From: Streptomyces capitiformicae | GTDB taxonomy: Bacteria; Actinomycetota; Actinomycetes; Streptomycetales; Streptomycetaceae | DNA: 64,000 nucleotides | NCBI RefSeq assembly: GCF_002214185.1 | Contig: NZ_CP022161.1 | Location: 6,951,486-7,015,485 of the forward strand | Direction: 5' to 3' | In this document: piece after piece, positions 35,502-43,819 of the stretch | How positions within the stretch are numbered: position 1 is the first letter of the stretch | Layout of the letters: each line of letters opens with the position of its first letter | Notes under the pieces: model-generated | What the model was told of the DNA's origin: nothing | Databases searched by the model: none | What the model saw: the letters and a program-made list of their open reading frames with translations, nothing else | Translations under genes and position numbers: made by a program

Positions 35502-36944
35502 GTGCCCACACCGCCCCGCCACCCCGCCCGGCCCCAGCAGCCCCGACCGCCCGTACGTCCACGCAGGACGAGCTGGGCCATGCGGGCGGCGACCACGCTG
35601 TCGGTGGTGGTGCTGGCCGCCGCGGGCATCGGGCACGCGGTGGTCACGCGCCTGGACGGCGAGATCGACCGGGTCGACCCCTTCAAGGACATGAAGAACC
35701 GCCCCGAGGCGGGCCACGGCATGAACGTCCTGCTGGTCGGCACCGACAGCCGAGACCGGATCAGCGAGGAGGAGCGCCGCAAGTACCGCCTCGGCGGCGC
35801 CCCCTGTCACTGCACGGACACGATGATGATCGTCCACATCGCGGAGGACCGTGAGCGGGCCAGCATCGTGAGCCTGCCGCGCGACTCGTACGCCGAGGCC
35901 CCCGCGCACACCGACCACACCACCGGGAAGGCCCACCCGGCCCACCCGATCAAGCTGAACGCGGCCTACGCGGAGGGCGGCCCGCAGCTCACCGTGCGCA
36001 CGGTCGAGCACATGACCAAGGTGAAGATCGACCACTATGTGGAGGTCGACTTCACCAGCTTCATGCGGACCGTGGACGTCCTCGGCGGCGTCGAAATCTG
36101 CACCGCCGAGCCACTGAAGGACTCCTACACCGGCCTCGACCTCCCCGTCGGCACCCATGAACTCGACGGCGGCCAGGCCCTCCAGTACGTCCGCTCCCGC
36201 CACACCGACGGCTCCTCCGACCTCGGCCGCATGAAGCGCCAGCAACGCTTCATGGCGTCCCTGATGTCCCAGGCGACGTCCTCCGGGGTGCTGTTGAACC
36301 CCATGAAGTTCCGCGACATCACCCGGGCCGTCCTCGGCTCCGTCCGCGCCGACAAGGGGTTCGGCACCGGCGAGCTGATCGACCTCGGCCGCGCCCTGCG
36401 CAACCTCACCGCCGCCTCCTCCGAGTTCACCACCGTCCCCATCGATCGCATGGGCTACCCCGTGAAGGGCATCGGCTCGACGCTCAAGTGGGACGGCACC
36501 AAGTCCGCCCGCATCTTCAGGGCTCTCCGCGACGACCGCCCCCTCGCCCCGTACAAGAGCCGCGTCAAGTACGCCCCGGTCGACGTGGCCCCCCAGCAGA
36601 TCCGCGTCCAGGTGGCGAACGGCACGACGGTGGCCGGCCTCGGCAGGACGATGGACAGACAGCTGGCGGCCACCGGCTTCCGCACCACGAAGACCCCCGT
36701 GAACGCCCCCCGAAGTGACGTTCGCCGCACCGTCGTCCTCTACGACCCCCGCTGGGACCGTTCGGCGAAGTCCCTGGCCACCGCCCTCCCCGGCGCGGAA
36801 CTCCGCACGGTGCGCGGCCAGGGCCCCACCATGAAGGTCATCGCGGGCAAGGACTTCAAGCAGGTGCGGAAGGTACGGGTGGAGGATCCCCAGCGGGAGG
36901 AGGCCAAAGTACTGAGGGGCGACGAGGTGTCGTGCGCCCCTTGA
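35502..36944 (+). CDS. LCP family ligase 4 with LytR_C domain
   Basis: From GTG 35502, with GGAGG nine nt upstream, 480 residues. A short Pro/Arg tail precedes a TM (AATTLSVVVLAAAGIGHAVV). The LCP domain has NVLLVGTDSRDRISEEERRK, CTDTMMIVHIAEDRERASIV, SLPRDSYAEAPAH, VDVLGGVEICTAEPLKDSYT and QYVRSRHTDGSSDLGRMKRQ. From about residue 365 there is a LytR_C domain (IRVQVANGTTVAGLGRTMDR). It groups by sequence with LCP 5 (both have KLNAAYAE and VEHM/VEAN segments) and not with LCP 2 and 3. Its stop codon directly abuts an IS-like end. Confidence 0.92.
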   Translation: MPTPPRHPARPQQPRPPVRPRRTSWAMRAATTLSVVVLAAAGIGHAVVTRLDGEIDRVDPFKDMKNRPEAGHGMNVLLVGTDSRDRISEEERRKYRLGGAPCHCTDTMMIVHIAEDRERASIVSLPRDSYAEAPAHTDHTTGKAHPAHPIKLNAAYAEGGPQLTVRTVEHMTKVKIDHYVEVDFTSFMRTVDVLGGVEICTAEPLKDSYTGLDLPVGTHELDGGQALQYVRSRHTDGSSDLGRMKRQQRFMASLMSQATSSGVLLNPMKFRDITRAVLGSVRADKGFGTGELIDLGRALRNLTAASSEFTTVPIDRMGYPVKGIGSTLKWDGTKSARIFRALRDDRPLAPYKSRVKYAPVDVAPQQIRVQVANGTTVAGLGRTMDRQLAATGFRTTKTPVNAPRSDVRRTVVLYDPRWDRSAKSLATALPGAELRTVRGQGPTMKVIAGKDFKQVRKVRVEDPQREEAKVLRGDEVSCAP

Positions 36945-37230
36945 CGTCCTCTCCTGCCCGAGGGCAGGAGATTCCGGTCCGTACCGCTACGCGGTACCAC
37001 CGCGGGTTCCTGTTTCACAGGCCACCGCCGACCGGTGAGAGTCGGTCTTACACGGCCTCCGCAGGCCTGACTTCCCGCCCGTCCGGCGGTAGCACAACTC
37101 CGTTGTCGGACAAAGCGATCTTAGCCATGCCGCCGCGTCCCTCCGTGTCACTACCGGCAGGATGCCCTGCACCTCGACCCTGAAGGGTGGAGCACTGGGC
37201 AAGTGTTCGATAGCGAGCACCTCCGACCTG
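36945..37230 (-). mobile_element. IS200/IS605-type remnant: structured right end and possible TnpB tail
   Basis: On the reverse strand the element ends GGAATCTCCTGCCC-TC-GGGCAGGAGAGGACGTC (stem at 36951-36959/36962-36970). This is the classic right-end hairpin of IS605-family transposons. More hairpins lie upstream (GTACCGC-TAC-GCGGTAC at 36981-36997; CCGAC...GTCGG near 37028-37044; GGCCTCCGCAGGCC). That is the layout expected for the omega/re RNA of TnpB. A frame ending DGREVRPAEAV (stop near 37048) may be the tail of a tnpB, but no catalytic domain is left. The insertion lies exactly at the LCP 4 stop codon. Confidence 0.55.
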
Positions 37231-37346
37231 CGGGGTGCCCGGCCCTCTACACATGCGTGCGATTTGTGTCAGCTTGGCAACAGCCCTGCCTTTGTTTTTC
37301 ATCGGCCCTTGTAAACAACACAGCTCGGCACTGCACACTGGGGCGC
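37231..37346 (+). promoter_or_regulatory. Lower-GC upstream region of LCP 5
   Basis: Between the IS-like remnant and the LCP 5 start is a comparatively AT-rich stretch around 37265-37320 (TTTGTTTTTCATCGGCCCTTG and nearby), the most likely promoter position. Exact boxes cannot be assigned, and part may belong to the element. Confidence 0.3.
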
Positions 37347-38642
37347 ATGAACGATTGGCCCGAGGGATGGTCCGGCAACAACCGCGGCGGCTACGGACAC
37401 GGAAGCGCGAGCGCACAGCCCGACGGGGCGCGCGTGATGCGCCAGGTCCGTCGCGGCCCGTCGGCACCCCCGCAGGGCGGCGTGCCACAACAGCCGTCGT
37501 ACGGCGACTCGTACAACGACCCGTACGGTGACGGTTACGGCAACGGCCCCGACCAGTACGGCGGCGGCCACAACAGCGACTACAACACCGGCCAGGTGTA
37601 CGGCGCCGGCGGCCCGGGCGCCCCCGGTGGCCACGGCGGCCGCGGTGACCGCCCCGCGCCGGACTGGCGCCGCCGTATCAAGGTGACGGCGATCACGGCC
37701 ACCGTCGTCCTGCTGGCGACGACGATAGGCACGTACTTCTGGGCCGACTCCAAGCTGAACCGTGAGGTCGACCTCTCCAAGGTCATCGAACGACCTGAGG
37801 CGGGCGAGGGCACCAACTACCTGATCGTCGGCTCCGACAGCCGTGAGGGTCTGTCCGACGAGCAGAAGAAGGAACTCCACACCGGGTCCGCCGACGGCAA
37901 GCGCACGGACTCGATGATGATCCTGCACACCGGCTCCAACGGGCCCACCCTCATATCCCTCCCCCGTGACTCGAACGTCGAGATCCCGACCTTCGTCGGC
38001 TCCGAGTCCGGCAAGACCTTCCCGGGCACCGGCCGCCAGGTGAAGCTGAACGCGGCGTACGCGGAGGACGGCCCGGAGCTGCTGGTCCGCACCGTCGAGG
38101 CCAACACGGGCCTGCACATCGACCACTACGTCGAGATCGGCTTCGCGGGCTTCGCGAACATCGTCGACGCGGTCGGCGGCGTGGAGATCGAGATCCCCAA
38201 GGGCGGCATGAAGGACACCAAGTCCGGTGCCAACTTCGAGGCGGGCCCGCAGACCCTGAACGGCGAGCAGGCCCTCGCCTTCGTCCGGACCCGCTACGCC
38301 CTCGCGGGCAGCGACCTGGACCGTACGAAGAACCAGCAGAAGTTCCTCGCGGCCCTCGCCAACCAGACGGCGACGCCGAGCACGGTGCTGAACCCGTTCA
38401 AGCTGTACCCGACGATGAGCGCGGGTCTGGACACCCTGATCGTCGACAAGGACATGAGCCTGTACGACCTGGCCGACATGTTCTGGGCGATGAAGGGCGT
38501 GACGGGCGGCGACGGCAAGTCCATGAACATCCCGATCTCGGGCAACTCCGCCAACGGCAACCTCCAGTGGGACACCACGAAGGTGAAGCAGCTGGTGGAG
38601 CAGTTGAAGAACGACGAGACGGTGACGGTGTCGGGCAACTGA
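37347..38642 (+). CDS. LCP family ligase 5
   Basis: From ATG 37347, 431 residues. A Gly/Tyr/Asp-rich cytoplasmic region (SYNDPYGDGYGNGPDQYGGG) is followed by a TM (ITATVVLLATTIGTYFWADS) and an LCP domain with NYLIVGSDSREGLSDEQKKE, TDSMMILHTGSNGPTLISLP, RDSNVEIPTF, KLNAAYAEDGPELLVRTVEA, FVRTRYALAGSDLDRTKNQQ. There is no LytR_C domain; it ends DETVTVSGN. It is separated from LCP 4 by the IS-like remnant, which suggests the two were formerly adjacent. Confidence 0.92.
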   Translation: MNDWPEGWSGNNRGGYGHGSASAQPDGARVMRQVRRGPSAPPQGGVPQQPSYGDSYNDPYGDGYGNGPDQYGGGHNSDYNTGQVYGAGGPGAPGGHGGRGDRPAPDWRRRIKVTAITATVVLLATTIGTYFWADSKLNREVDLSKVIERPEAGEGTNYLIVGSDSREGLSDEQKKELHTGSADGKRTDSMMILHTGSNGPTLISLPRDSNVEIPTFVGSESGKTFPGTGRQVKLNAAYAEDGPELLVRTVEANTGLHIDHYVEIGFAGFANIVDAVGGVEIEIPKGGMKDTKSGANFEAGPQTLNGEQALAFVRTRYALAGSDLDRTKNQQKFLAALANQTATPSTVLNPFKLYPTMSAGLDTLIVDKDMSLYDLADMFWAMKGVTGGDGKSMNIPISGNSANGNLQWDTTKVKQLVEQLKNDETVTVSGN

Positions 38643-38658
38643 CCCGGACCACCTGAGA

Positions 38659-38686
38659 GAGGGGCATCCCCTGGGGGGTGCCCCTC
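38659..38686. terminator. Bidirectional hairpin between LCP 5 and the copper protein gene
   Basis: GAGGGGCA...TGCCCCTC stem with a short G/C-rich centre, placed between two convergent genes 17-19 nt from each stop. Confidence 0.65.
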
Positions 38687-38704
38687 CGTCGTGCGGCGGC
38701 GTGG

Positions 38705-39070
38705 TCAGGCGGTCGCGCCCGCCATCGACCGGCACGTCTCGGAGCAGCGGCGACACGCCTCGGCGCAGCGCGTCATCTGCTGGTCGTCCGGCATGGCCAT
38801 ACACGCCTCGGCACACATGTCACAGGCGCGGGCGCACATCGCGCACATCTCGGTGGACAGCGGCGAGCGCCGCATCATCATGTCCGCGCACATGCGGGTC
38901 ATCTCGGCGCAGTCCATCAGCGCGCGCATGATCTGCATCCGGTCCTGGCCGCCGGCCTGCATGCAGGAGCTCATGGTCTCCTCGCACACGCTGTGGCACG
39001 TCATGCAGGTGTCGACGCAGTCCTGCATCTCCTTGCTCATCGCGGTCATCGTTCCGGCCTGCTGCTTCAT
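38705..39070 (-). CDS. Four-helix-bundle copper-storage-like protein (Csp/DUF326)
   Basis: A 121-residue protein with 16 cysteines spaced along helices: DCVDTCMTCHSVCEETMSSC, MDCAEMTRMCADMMM, MCAMCARACDMCAEACMAM and RCAEACRRCSETCRSM. This is the pattern of Csp proteins, which line a four-helix bundle with cysteines to store Cu(I). No signal peptide is visible, so it would be cytosolic (Csp3-like). Start ATG 39068-39070 with AGGAG upstream. Methionine-rich stretches fit copper binding. It is on the same strand as the kinase operon and lies downstream of it, with 128 bp between, so read-through is possible. Confidence 0.85.
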   Translation of the reverse strand: MKQQAGTMTAMSKEMQDCVDTCMTCHSVCEETMSSCMQAGGQDRMQIMRALMDCAEMTRMCADMMMRRSPLSTEMCAMCARACDMCAEACMAMPDDQQMTRCAEACRRCSETCRSMAGATA

Positions 39071-39198
39071 GGCTCCTCCTGGAGATGGTGGGAGCGGGGG
39101 ACCCGGGCGGGCCCCGTGCACTTCCGTCCTACGCCTGCCCGGCGCTCCGCGCCATGGGACGGACCCGAGCAATCCATGACATATCCCTCACGGGGGGG

Positions 39199-40146
39199 TC
39201 AGTCCCGCAGACTGATCCGCCCGCGTCTGCGCGGGCCGTCGACCTTCGTGCGGTCCACGGGCGGCCTCACGGCCGGCTCGGCGGCGGCGAGCCTGATCGT
39301 CTCGCGGCCGGCCAGTGCGATACGCCACTGACCGAGGTGCGGTCTGCCACCACGCGGCTCGGCCGCCTGGTCCCACAGAGCCCTGACCGCGTGCTCGCGC
39401 CGGTCGTCGAGCACACCGGGCAGCGGTTCCAGCCGCCGGCCGGGGGCACTGTACGCGTCCTGACTCAGCACACGGCCCACCAGCAGGGCCACCTTGTAGC
39501 GGTCGCTGTCGACGGTGACCGTCCCGGGCACGGCCAGCGGGTCGTGCCAGTCCGGTGTGTCCGCCTGCTCCAGGACCGGCGGCCGTCCCACGAGCCGTAC
39601 GCCGTCGCAGTCCAGGAGGTGTACGGCGGGCCCCGGCCGTACGGTCCACAGCACGTTCGCCTGTGACACGTCACCCACGACCAGGCCCAGCGCGTGCAGC
39701 CACTGGAACAGCTCCACGGCGGCCACGACCAGGGCGTGGCGTTCCGCCGGTGTCGGCTGCGCGACGGCCTGCCATGCGGCTTTGGGGGCCCGGAGCAGGT
39801 ACGACAGCTCGTTCAGCCGGGTGTCGCCGCGCGAGGTCCGCCACGTCATGCTGTCCGGCGCACGGTGCATGAGGAAGCCGGTCACCCGGCCGCCGTCCAC
39901 GACCCGGCACAGCGGCCAGGCGGTCTCCCGGTCCAGACGGTCCCGGTCGGCGGGGGCGAGGCCCTGGCGGAGGGCGACGAGAGCGGCGAGTTCCTTGCCG
40001 TCGACCTTGTGCGGCTCGCGGTAGCTCTTGTACAGCAGCCGTCCCGGTCCGGTGACGTCGAAGACCTCGCCCTGGCCGCCGTCGCCGATGCGGTCACCCA
40101 GGGCCAGGGTGTGCAGGGTGACATCGGCTCCGTCGACGGGGCTCAT
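39199..40146 (-). CDS. Serine/threonine kinase-like protein, last gene of the VWA/PP2C operon
   Basis: A 315-residue protein with a protein-kinase fold: glycine loop LGDRIGDGGQGEVFDV, catalytic lysine in RLLYKSYREP, the catalytic loop as VVGDVSQANVLW (HRD replaced by VGD, asparagine kept), and DCDGVRL in place of DFG. The C-terminus is basic (RTKVDGPRRRGRISL). It resembles kinase members of TerY-phosphatase-kinase triads. Its start overlaps the PP2C stop (ATGA). The regulated substrate is unknown; the VWA and membrane proteins of the operon are the obvious candidates. Confidence 0.82.
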   Translation of the reverse strand: MSPVDGADVTLHTLALGDRIGDGGQGEVFDVTGPGRLLYKSYREPHKVDGKELAALVALRQGLAPADRDRLDRETAWPLCRVVDGGRVTGFLMHRAPDSMTWRTSRGDTRLNELSYLLRAPKAAWQAVAQPTPAERHALVVAAVELFQWLHALGLVVGDVSQANVLWTVRPGPAVHLLDCDGVRLVGRPPVLEQADTPDWHDPLAVPGTVTVDSDRYKVALLVGRVLSQDAYSAPGRRLEPLPGVLDDRREHAVRALWDQAAEPRGGRPHLGQWRIALAGRETIRLAAAEPAVRPPVDRTKVDGPRRRGRISLRD

Positions 40147-41273
40147 GGCGTGCCCTCCCACAGGACGACCGCGGTGCGGTCGTCGTCGTACGACTTCACC
40201 CGGTACTGCAGCTGCCACAGGAAGTCGGCCGGCGCGGGCGCGGTCCCGGAGCCCCAGGCGGAGCGCAGGAAGTCGCGCATCCCGCCGTCCCCGGCGAGCG
40301 GTGCGGACAGGCCGTCGGTGCACAGGACGAGTACGTCGCCGGGGAGGGCCGGGCCGAGGAGGCGCGCGCGTACGCCGTGGTCGTGCGGCAACGCCGCGGT
40401 GCGGGTGTCGATCATCCCGTCGTCACCCTGCTCCGGATCCGTCAGGGCCAGGTGCCACTCCGCGGCGCGCAGCAGCGCGGTGCCGCCGTCGCCGACGGCC
40501 AGGAATCCGCGGGTGCGGATCTCCGGGTCCTGGGGTACGAGCAGGCAGCGCAGGGTGGTGGCGTACGCGGCCGGATCGTCTCCCCGCTCGTGGGCGTGGT
40601 GGGTCAGGAGCGTTCCGACTCGCTGCATCTGGGTCTCCACCAGCGAGGCGAAGCGGCCCTGGTCGCCCGCGCGGAGCGCCTCGGTGAGCTCGGCGGAGGC
40701 GGCGTCGAGGTGCAGCGCGGCCAGCCGGCAGGCCTCCTGTGAGCCCACGTGGGAACGGGCGGCCGACCCCACGCCGTCCGCCACGGCGAGCAGCAGCAGT
40801 TCGTCACGGCCGGGCTCTCCGATGCGGGTCAGCGCGAGGGAGTCCTGGCGCGGCTCGCTCTGGTAGCGGTGCGAGTCGCCGCGTACGGAGGCGGCTCGCA
40901 CGGTCAGGGAGCCATAGGCGGCCCCGTCCACCACGATGTCCGGGATCAGGGCCGCGGTCGGGTCACGGCGGACCGCCGGGATGCGACGGGGTTCCGCCGG
41001 ATACAGGGGCGGCTTCGGGCCGGAGTGCCGCGGGACGCCGAGAACAGGGATGTGCGGCGCGGTGCCGTCCGATGGGGGTGGAGACGGCGGCGTGGCCTCG
41101 GTGACGGTGGTGGCGGGTGGGGCGGGCCGCTGCAGGGGTTCGGAGAAGACCTGGTCGACGGTCCGCCACGTCTCCTCCAGCGGATCGGACGGCTCCAGGG
41201 CGGCGTGGGACGGCTCCAGGGCGGCGTGGGACGGTCCGGCGTTCATGCGTGCGGCGTTTCTGTCCTCTCCCAT
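40143..41273 (-). CDS. PP2C-type protein phosphatase
   Basis: From ATG 41271-41273 (GAGG eight nt upstream) the protein is 376 residues. A Pro-rich N-terminal 130 residues with a tandem 7-residue duplication (SHAALEP twice) precedes a PP2C domain: EPRQDSLALTRIG, LLAVADGVGSAARSHVGSQE, LAVGDGGTALLR, LCTDGLSAPL and YDDDRTAVVLWEG. The metal-binding aspartates of each PP2C motif are present. It should reverse phosphorylation by the adjacent kinase. It follows the VWA gene by only 10 nt. Confidence 0.88.
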   Translation of the reverse strand: MGEDRNAARMNAGPSHAALEPSHAALEPSDPLEETWRTVDQVFSEPLQRPAPPATTVTEATPPSPPPSDGTAPHIPVLGVPRHSGPKPPLYPAEPRRIPAVRRDPTAALIPDIVVDGAAYGSLTVRAASVRGDSHRYQSEPRQDSLALTRIGEPGRDELLLLAVADGVGSAARSHVGSQEACRLAALHLDAASAELTEALRAGDQGRFASLVETQMQRVGTLLTHHAHERGDDPAAYATTLRCLLVPQDPEIRTRGFLAVGDGGTALLRAAEWHLALTDPEQGDDGMIDTRTAALPHDHGVRARLLGPALPGDVLVLCTDGLSAPLAGDGGMRDFLRSAWGSGTAPAPADFLWQLQYRVKSYDDDRTAVVLWEGTP

Positions 41274-41283
41274 CGGTACGGCC

Positions 41284-41949
41284 TCACAGCTTGTCGAGGG
41301 AAACGGTGGAGAACCCCGGCACGGTGTCGTCCACGGCCAGGGTGAACCCGTCGCCGCCGTCCGCCGCGATGCTCCCGGCCGAGCGGACGATCGACCGTGT
41401 GAGGCTGGACGCGAACTCGCGCAGCGCCTGGGCCGGTGACACCGCGCTGTCCTTCTGCATGAACGCCCGGAAGTTCGCGACGTGCGCGATCGTGGCCTCC
41501 TGCGCCTCGCCGATGCCGAAGGAGATGATCTTGGGGCAGAACCGGGACTCGGTGAGCTCCTTGTACGCCTGCTCCCAGTCCTCGTCGGTGGGGATGCCGT
41601 CGGACAGGAAGAAGACCACCGGGCGGTACACCTCGTGGCCCTCCGCCTTGAGCGCGGCCACGTCGGCCTCGACGCAGCGCAGCAGTGTGCGGAACGCGTC
41701 ACCGTAGGAGGTGAGCCCGCCGGCCGCCAGCGCCGGCACCTCGTCGATGTCGCTGAGGTCGACGAGCGGCTGCAGCACGGTGGCTGTGTCCGAGAACCCG
41801 ATGAGGCAGAAGCGCGTCTTGTCGGCGACGGTGGGGTTGGTGCTGATCTCGTGGTGAAGGTCCGGGAGAGCGCGGTTGATGGCATCGATCGACTCGCCGA
41901 TCATCGACCCCGACTCGTCACAGAGCAGGTAGAAGGGCAGGATCTGCAA
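41284..41949 (-). CDS. von Willebrand A domain protein, TerY-like
   Basis: A 221-residue single-domain VWA protein starting at TTG 41947-41949, with GGAGG eight nt upstream. The MIDAS metal site is complete: LLCDESGSMIGESIDAINRA (DxSxS), GGLTSYGDAF (threonine), and FFLSDGIPTDEDWEQAYK (aspartate). Length and wording match TerY proteins, which form triads with PP2C and kinase genes. TTG is chosen because the upstream open frame overlaps another gene and has no ribosome site. It would sit in the cytosol as a protein-interaction switch. Confidence 0.87.
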   Translation of the reverse strand: MQILPFYLLCDESGSMIGESIDAINRALPDLHHEISTNPTVADKTRFCLIGFSDTATVLQPLVDLSDIDEVPALAAGGLTSYGDAFRTLLRCVEADVAALKAEGHEVYRPVVFFLSDGIPTDEDWEQAYKELTESRFCPKIISFGIGEAQEATIAHVANFRAFMQKDSAVSPAQALREFASSLTRSIVRSAGSIAADGGDGFTLAVDDTVPGFSTVSLDKL

Positions 41950-41972
41950 GGTCGGTACCTCCGGGACGTGGC

Positions 41973-42497
41973 TCAGTAGGTGTAGAAGTAGATCTCGATG
42001 TCGGCGTGGCCCGAGGAGGCTCCGCCCTTCCAGAAGTCGCGTGTGGTGGCGCCGCGGAACATGTCCGGACGGGCCTTCTCCAGCAGGGCGTTGACGTCGT
42101 GCGCGTAGGCCCCTCCGCCCCCCGGGTCGGGGTGGCGGCCGAAGGTCAGCACGAAGGCGGCCTGCCGCCCCGCGTACCGTTCCGTCACCCTGCGCAGGCC
42201 GCGCAGAATGGCGTCCTTGTCCCCGGCTCTGGCGTTGATGGCCACCTTGACCGGCGTCCGCACGACGGCCCGCGGGCCCTTGGGCTTGGGCTTGGGCTTG
42301 GGCTTCTTGGGCGTCGCCGAGGGCGATGGGGACGGCGAGGGCGAGGCCGAGGGTCTGTCGGGCTTCGCGGCGAGCGGATCGGCCTGGTCGCCCATGGCCA
42401 CCAGGGCGAGGACGAGCAGCATGTCCGCGAACAGCCACCCCGCCAGGTGCAGCGGCTCGAACCTCCGGCGGCCCTTCGGACTCGTCGCCCGTTTCAT
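41973..42497 (-). CDS. Single-TM membrane protein, MotB/ZorB-like architecture
   Basis: 174 residues: a basic N-terminus (MKRATSPKGRRRF), one TM at about 18-36 with an aspartate near its start (HLAGWLFADMLLVLALVAMG), a Ser/Pro then Lys/Pro linker (SPSPSPS... KPKPKPK), and a roughly 95-residue extracytoplasmic domain ending GHADIEIYFYTY. A lone TM with an early aspartate followed by a rigid linker and periplasmic domain is the layout of MotB/ExbD/ZorB stator subunits. The C-terminal domain is not clearly OmpA-like. It overlaps the upstream gene by ATGA. The stator role is inference. Confidence 0.65.
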   Translation of the reverse strand: MKRATSPKGRRRFEPLHLAGWLFADMLLVLALVAMGDQADPLAAKPDRPSASPSPSPSPSATPKKPKPKPKPKGPRAVVRTPVKVAINARAGDKDAILRGLRRVTERYAGRQAAFVLTFGRHPDPGGGGAYAHDVNALLEKARPDMFRGATTRDFWKGGASSGHADIEIYFYTY

Positions 42498-43819
42498 CCC
42501 CACAGCCCCCACAGTCCCTTCCCGCGGGGTCGGGCCTCGACCGGGAGCGCCGTAGGCGGTTGCGGGGTCTCGGGGCTCCGGTCCGCGGGGGTCGGCTGTC
42601 CGGGGTCCTGATGGTCCTGGACCTGGTCCTGGTCCTGGTCCTGGACGTCGGTCACCCGCACCAGTCGCACCGACGGGTCCGTCCGCAGTGCGTCGGCGAG
42701 GCGCGCGAATCCCTCGGCCGCCGCGCGCAACGCCTCCGTGTGGGCACCCAGCTCGCGCACCGCCTGCTGGGACTCCTCGACCGCACGGGCCGTGTCCTCG
42801 GTGATCTCGCCGATCCTGCCCAGCAGTTGGGCGGAAACGTCGGAGGCGACCTCCATGCCCGTGGTGTGGGCGCGCTGGGCCGCGGCCAGTACGGTGACCG
42901 ACTCCTCGACGCGGCCGCCGGCGCCCTCCACGGCGAGCCGCACCCCGCTGCTGGCGTCGCGGACGTCGTCGAGCGCCTTGCGGACCTGCACTCCGCTGTC
43001 GCTGACGGCGGCCTCGATGCGGCCCGCCGCGGCCTCCAGGGGCCGGATGGAGGTGTCCACCCCGGCCAGCCGTCGCTCTGCCGCCTCCAGCGCATCGCCC
43101 ACGACCGATGCCGCCGACGTCAGGTCCTTCTGGAGGCGAAGGGCGTTGCTGCCCAGCTTGTTGAGGGTCGAGGCCGCCGAGGACAGCTCGGCGGCGAAGC
43201 GCTGCGGTGAGGCGTGCCGCTGCTGGTTGACCACCAGCTGGGCACAGGTCAGTGCCGGTACGAGCTGCGCCATCAGCTCTTCGCAGGCCCGCTCCGCGGC
43301 TTCCTCCCGGTGGGTCACGGCGGACCGGCGCAGACCGTGCACGAGGATCAGGGTGAAGAGCAGCGCGATGGCCGCCGTGGCGCTCATCGCCACGTGGCCG
43401 AAGGTGAAGGCGCCGGTGAGGTGCCCCTCGAAACCTGACTGCCAGAGTTGCAGGAACGGCCGGGAGGCGGCTTTCGGGTCCGCTCCCGTCAGCGCTTCGT
43501 ACGCGCTGGAGGCCTGGGTCAGGCCGTACCAGGTGAGGAGCAGCGGCACGAAGACCAGCGAACCGAGCACGCCTTCGGCATAGACCCAGGCCTTGTGCTC
43601 CGCCACCTGGTCCTGGGCCGCGTGGAGGCTCTCCGGTCGCGCGTAGGCGGCGAGGAGATCGAGTTCGGACCAGGGTTCGAGCGCGGAGGCGTCCTGGGCC
43701 CGAAGCGCGTCCGCGAGGGCGGTCAGCTCTTCCTTCCGGGTCCCGAGCGCCGACCGTTCGGCCAGGTCCTCGATGCTCTGAGCGACCTCTTGGCGGTCCA
43801 TCAGGGCACCCGTAGGCAT
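42494..43819 (-). CDS. Membrane protein with long coiled-coil tail, possibly MotA/ZorA-like
   Basis: A 441-residue first gene of the operon, from ATG 43817-43819 with AGGGGG upstream. Residues about 82-100 (EGVLGSLVFVPLLLTWYGL) and 143-162 (VAMSATAAIALLFTLILVHG) are TM helices. Residues about 165-390 are a long alanine-rich amphipathic helical tail (LEAAERRLAGVDTSIRPLEA, VSAQLLGRIGEITEDTARAV). The end is disordered (DVQDQDQDQVQDHQDPG, Pro-rich). TM helices plus a long cytoplasmic tail paired with a MotB-like partner recall ZorA of Zorya. Only two TMs are clear where MotA has four, so homology is unproven. Confidence 0.6.
   Translation of the reverse strand: MPTGALMDRQEVAQSIEDLAERSALGTRKEELTALADALRAQDASALEPWSELDLLAAYARPESLHAAQDQVAEHKAWVYAEGVLGSLVFVPLLLTWYGLTQASSAYEALTGADPKAASRPFLQLWQSGFEGHLTGAFTFGHVAMSATAAIALLFTLILVHGLRRSAVTHREEAAERACEELMAQLVPALTCAQLVVNQQRHASPQRFAAELSSAASTLNKLGSNALRLQKDLTSAASVVGDALEAAERRLAGVDTSIRPLEAAAGRIEAAVSDSGVQVRKALDDVRDASSGVRLAVEGAGGRVEESVTVLAAAQRAHTTGMEVASDVSAQLLGRIGEITEDTARAVEESQQAVRELGAHTEALRAAAEGFARLADALRTDPSVRLVRVTDVQDQDQDQVQDHQDPGQPTPADRSPETPQPPTALPVEARPRGKGLWGLWG

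Noticed and set aside
39199..43819. Complete Zorya defence system
   Set aside because: No ZorC, ZorD helicase or ZorE nuclease nearby, and the membrane proteins are only architecturally similar.
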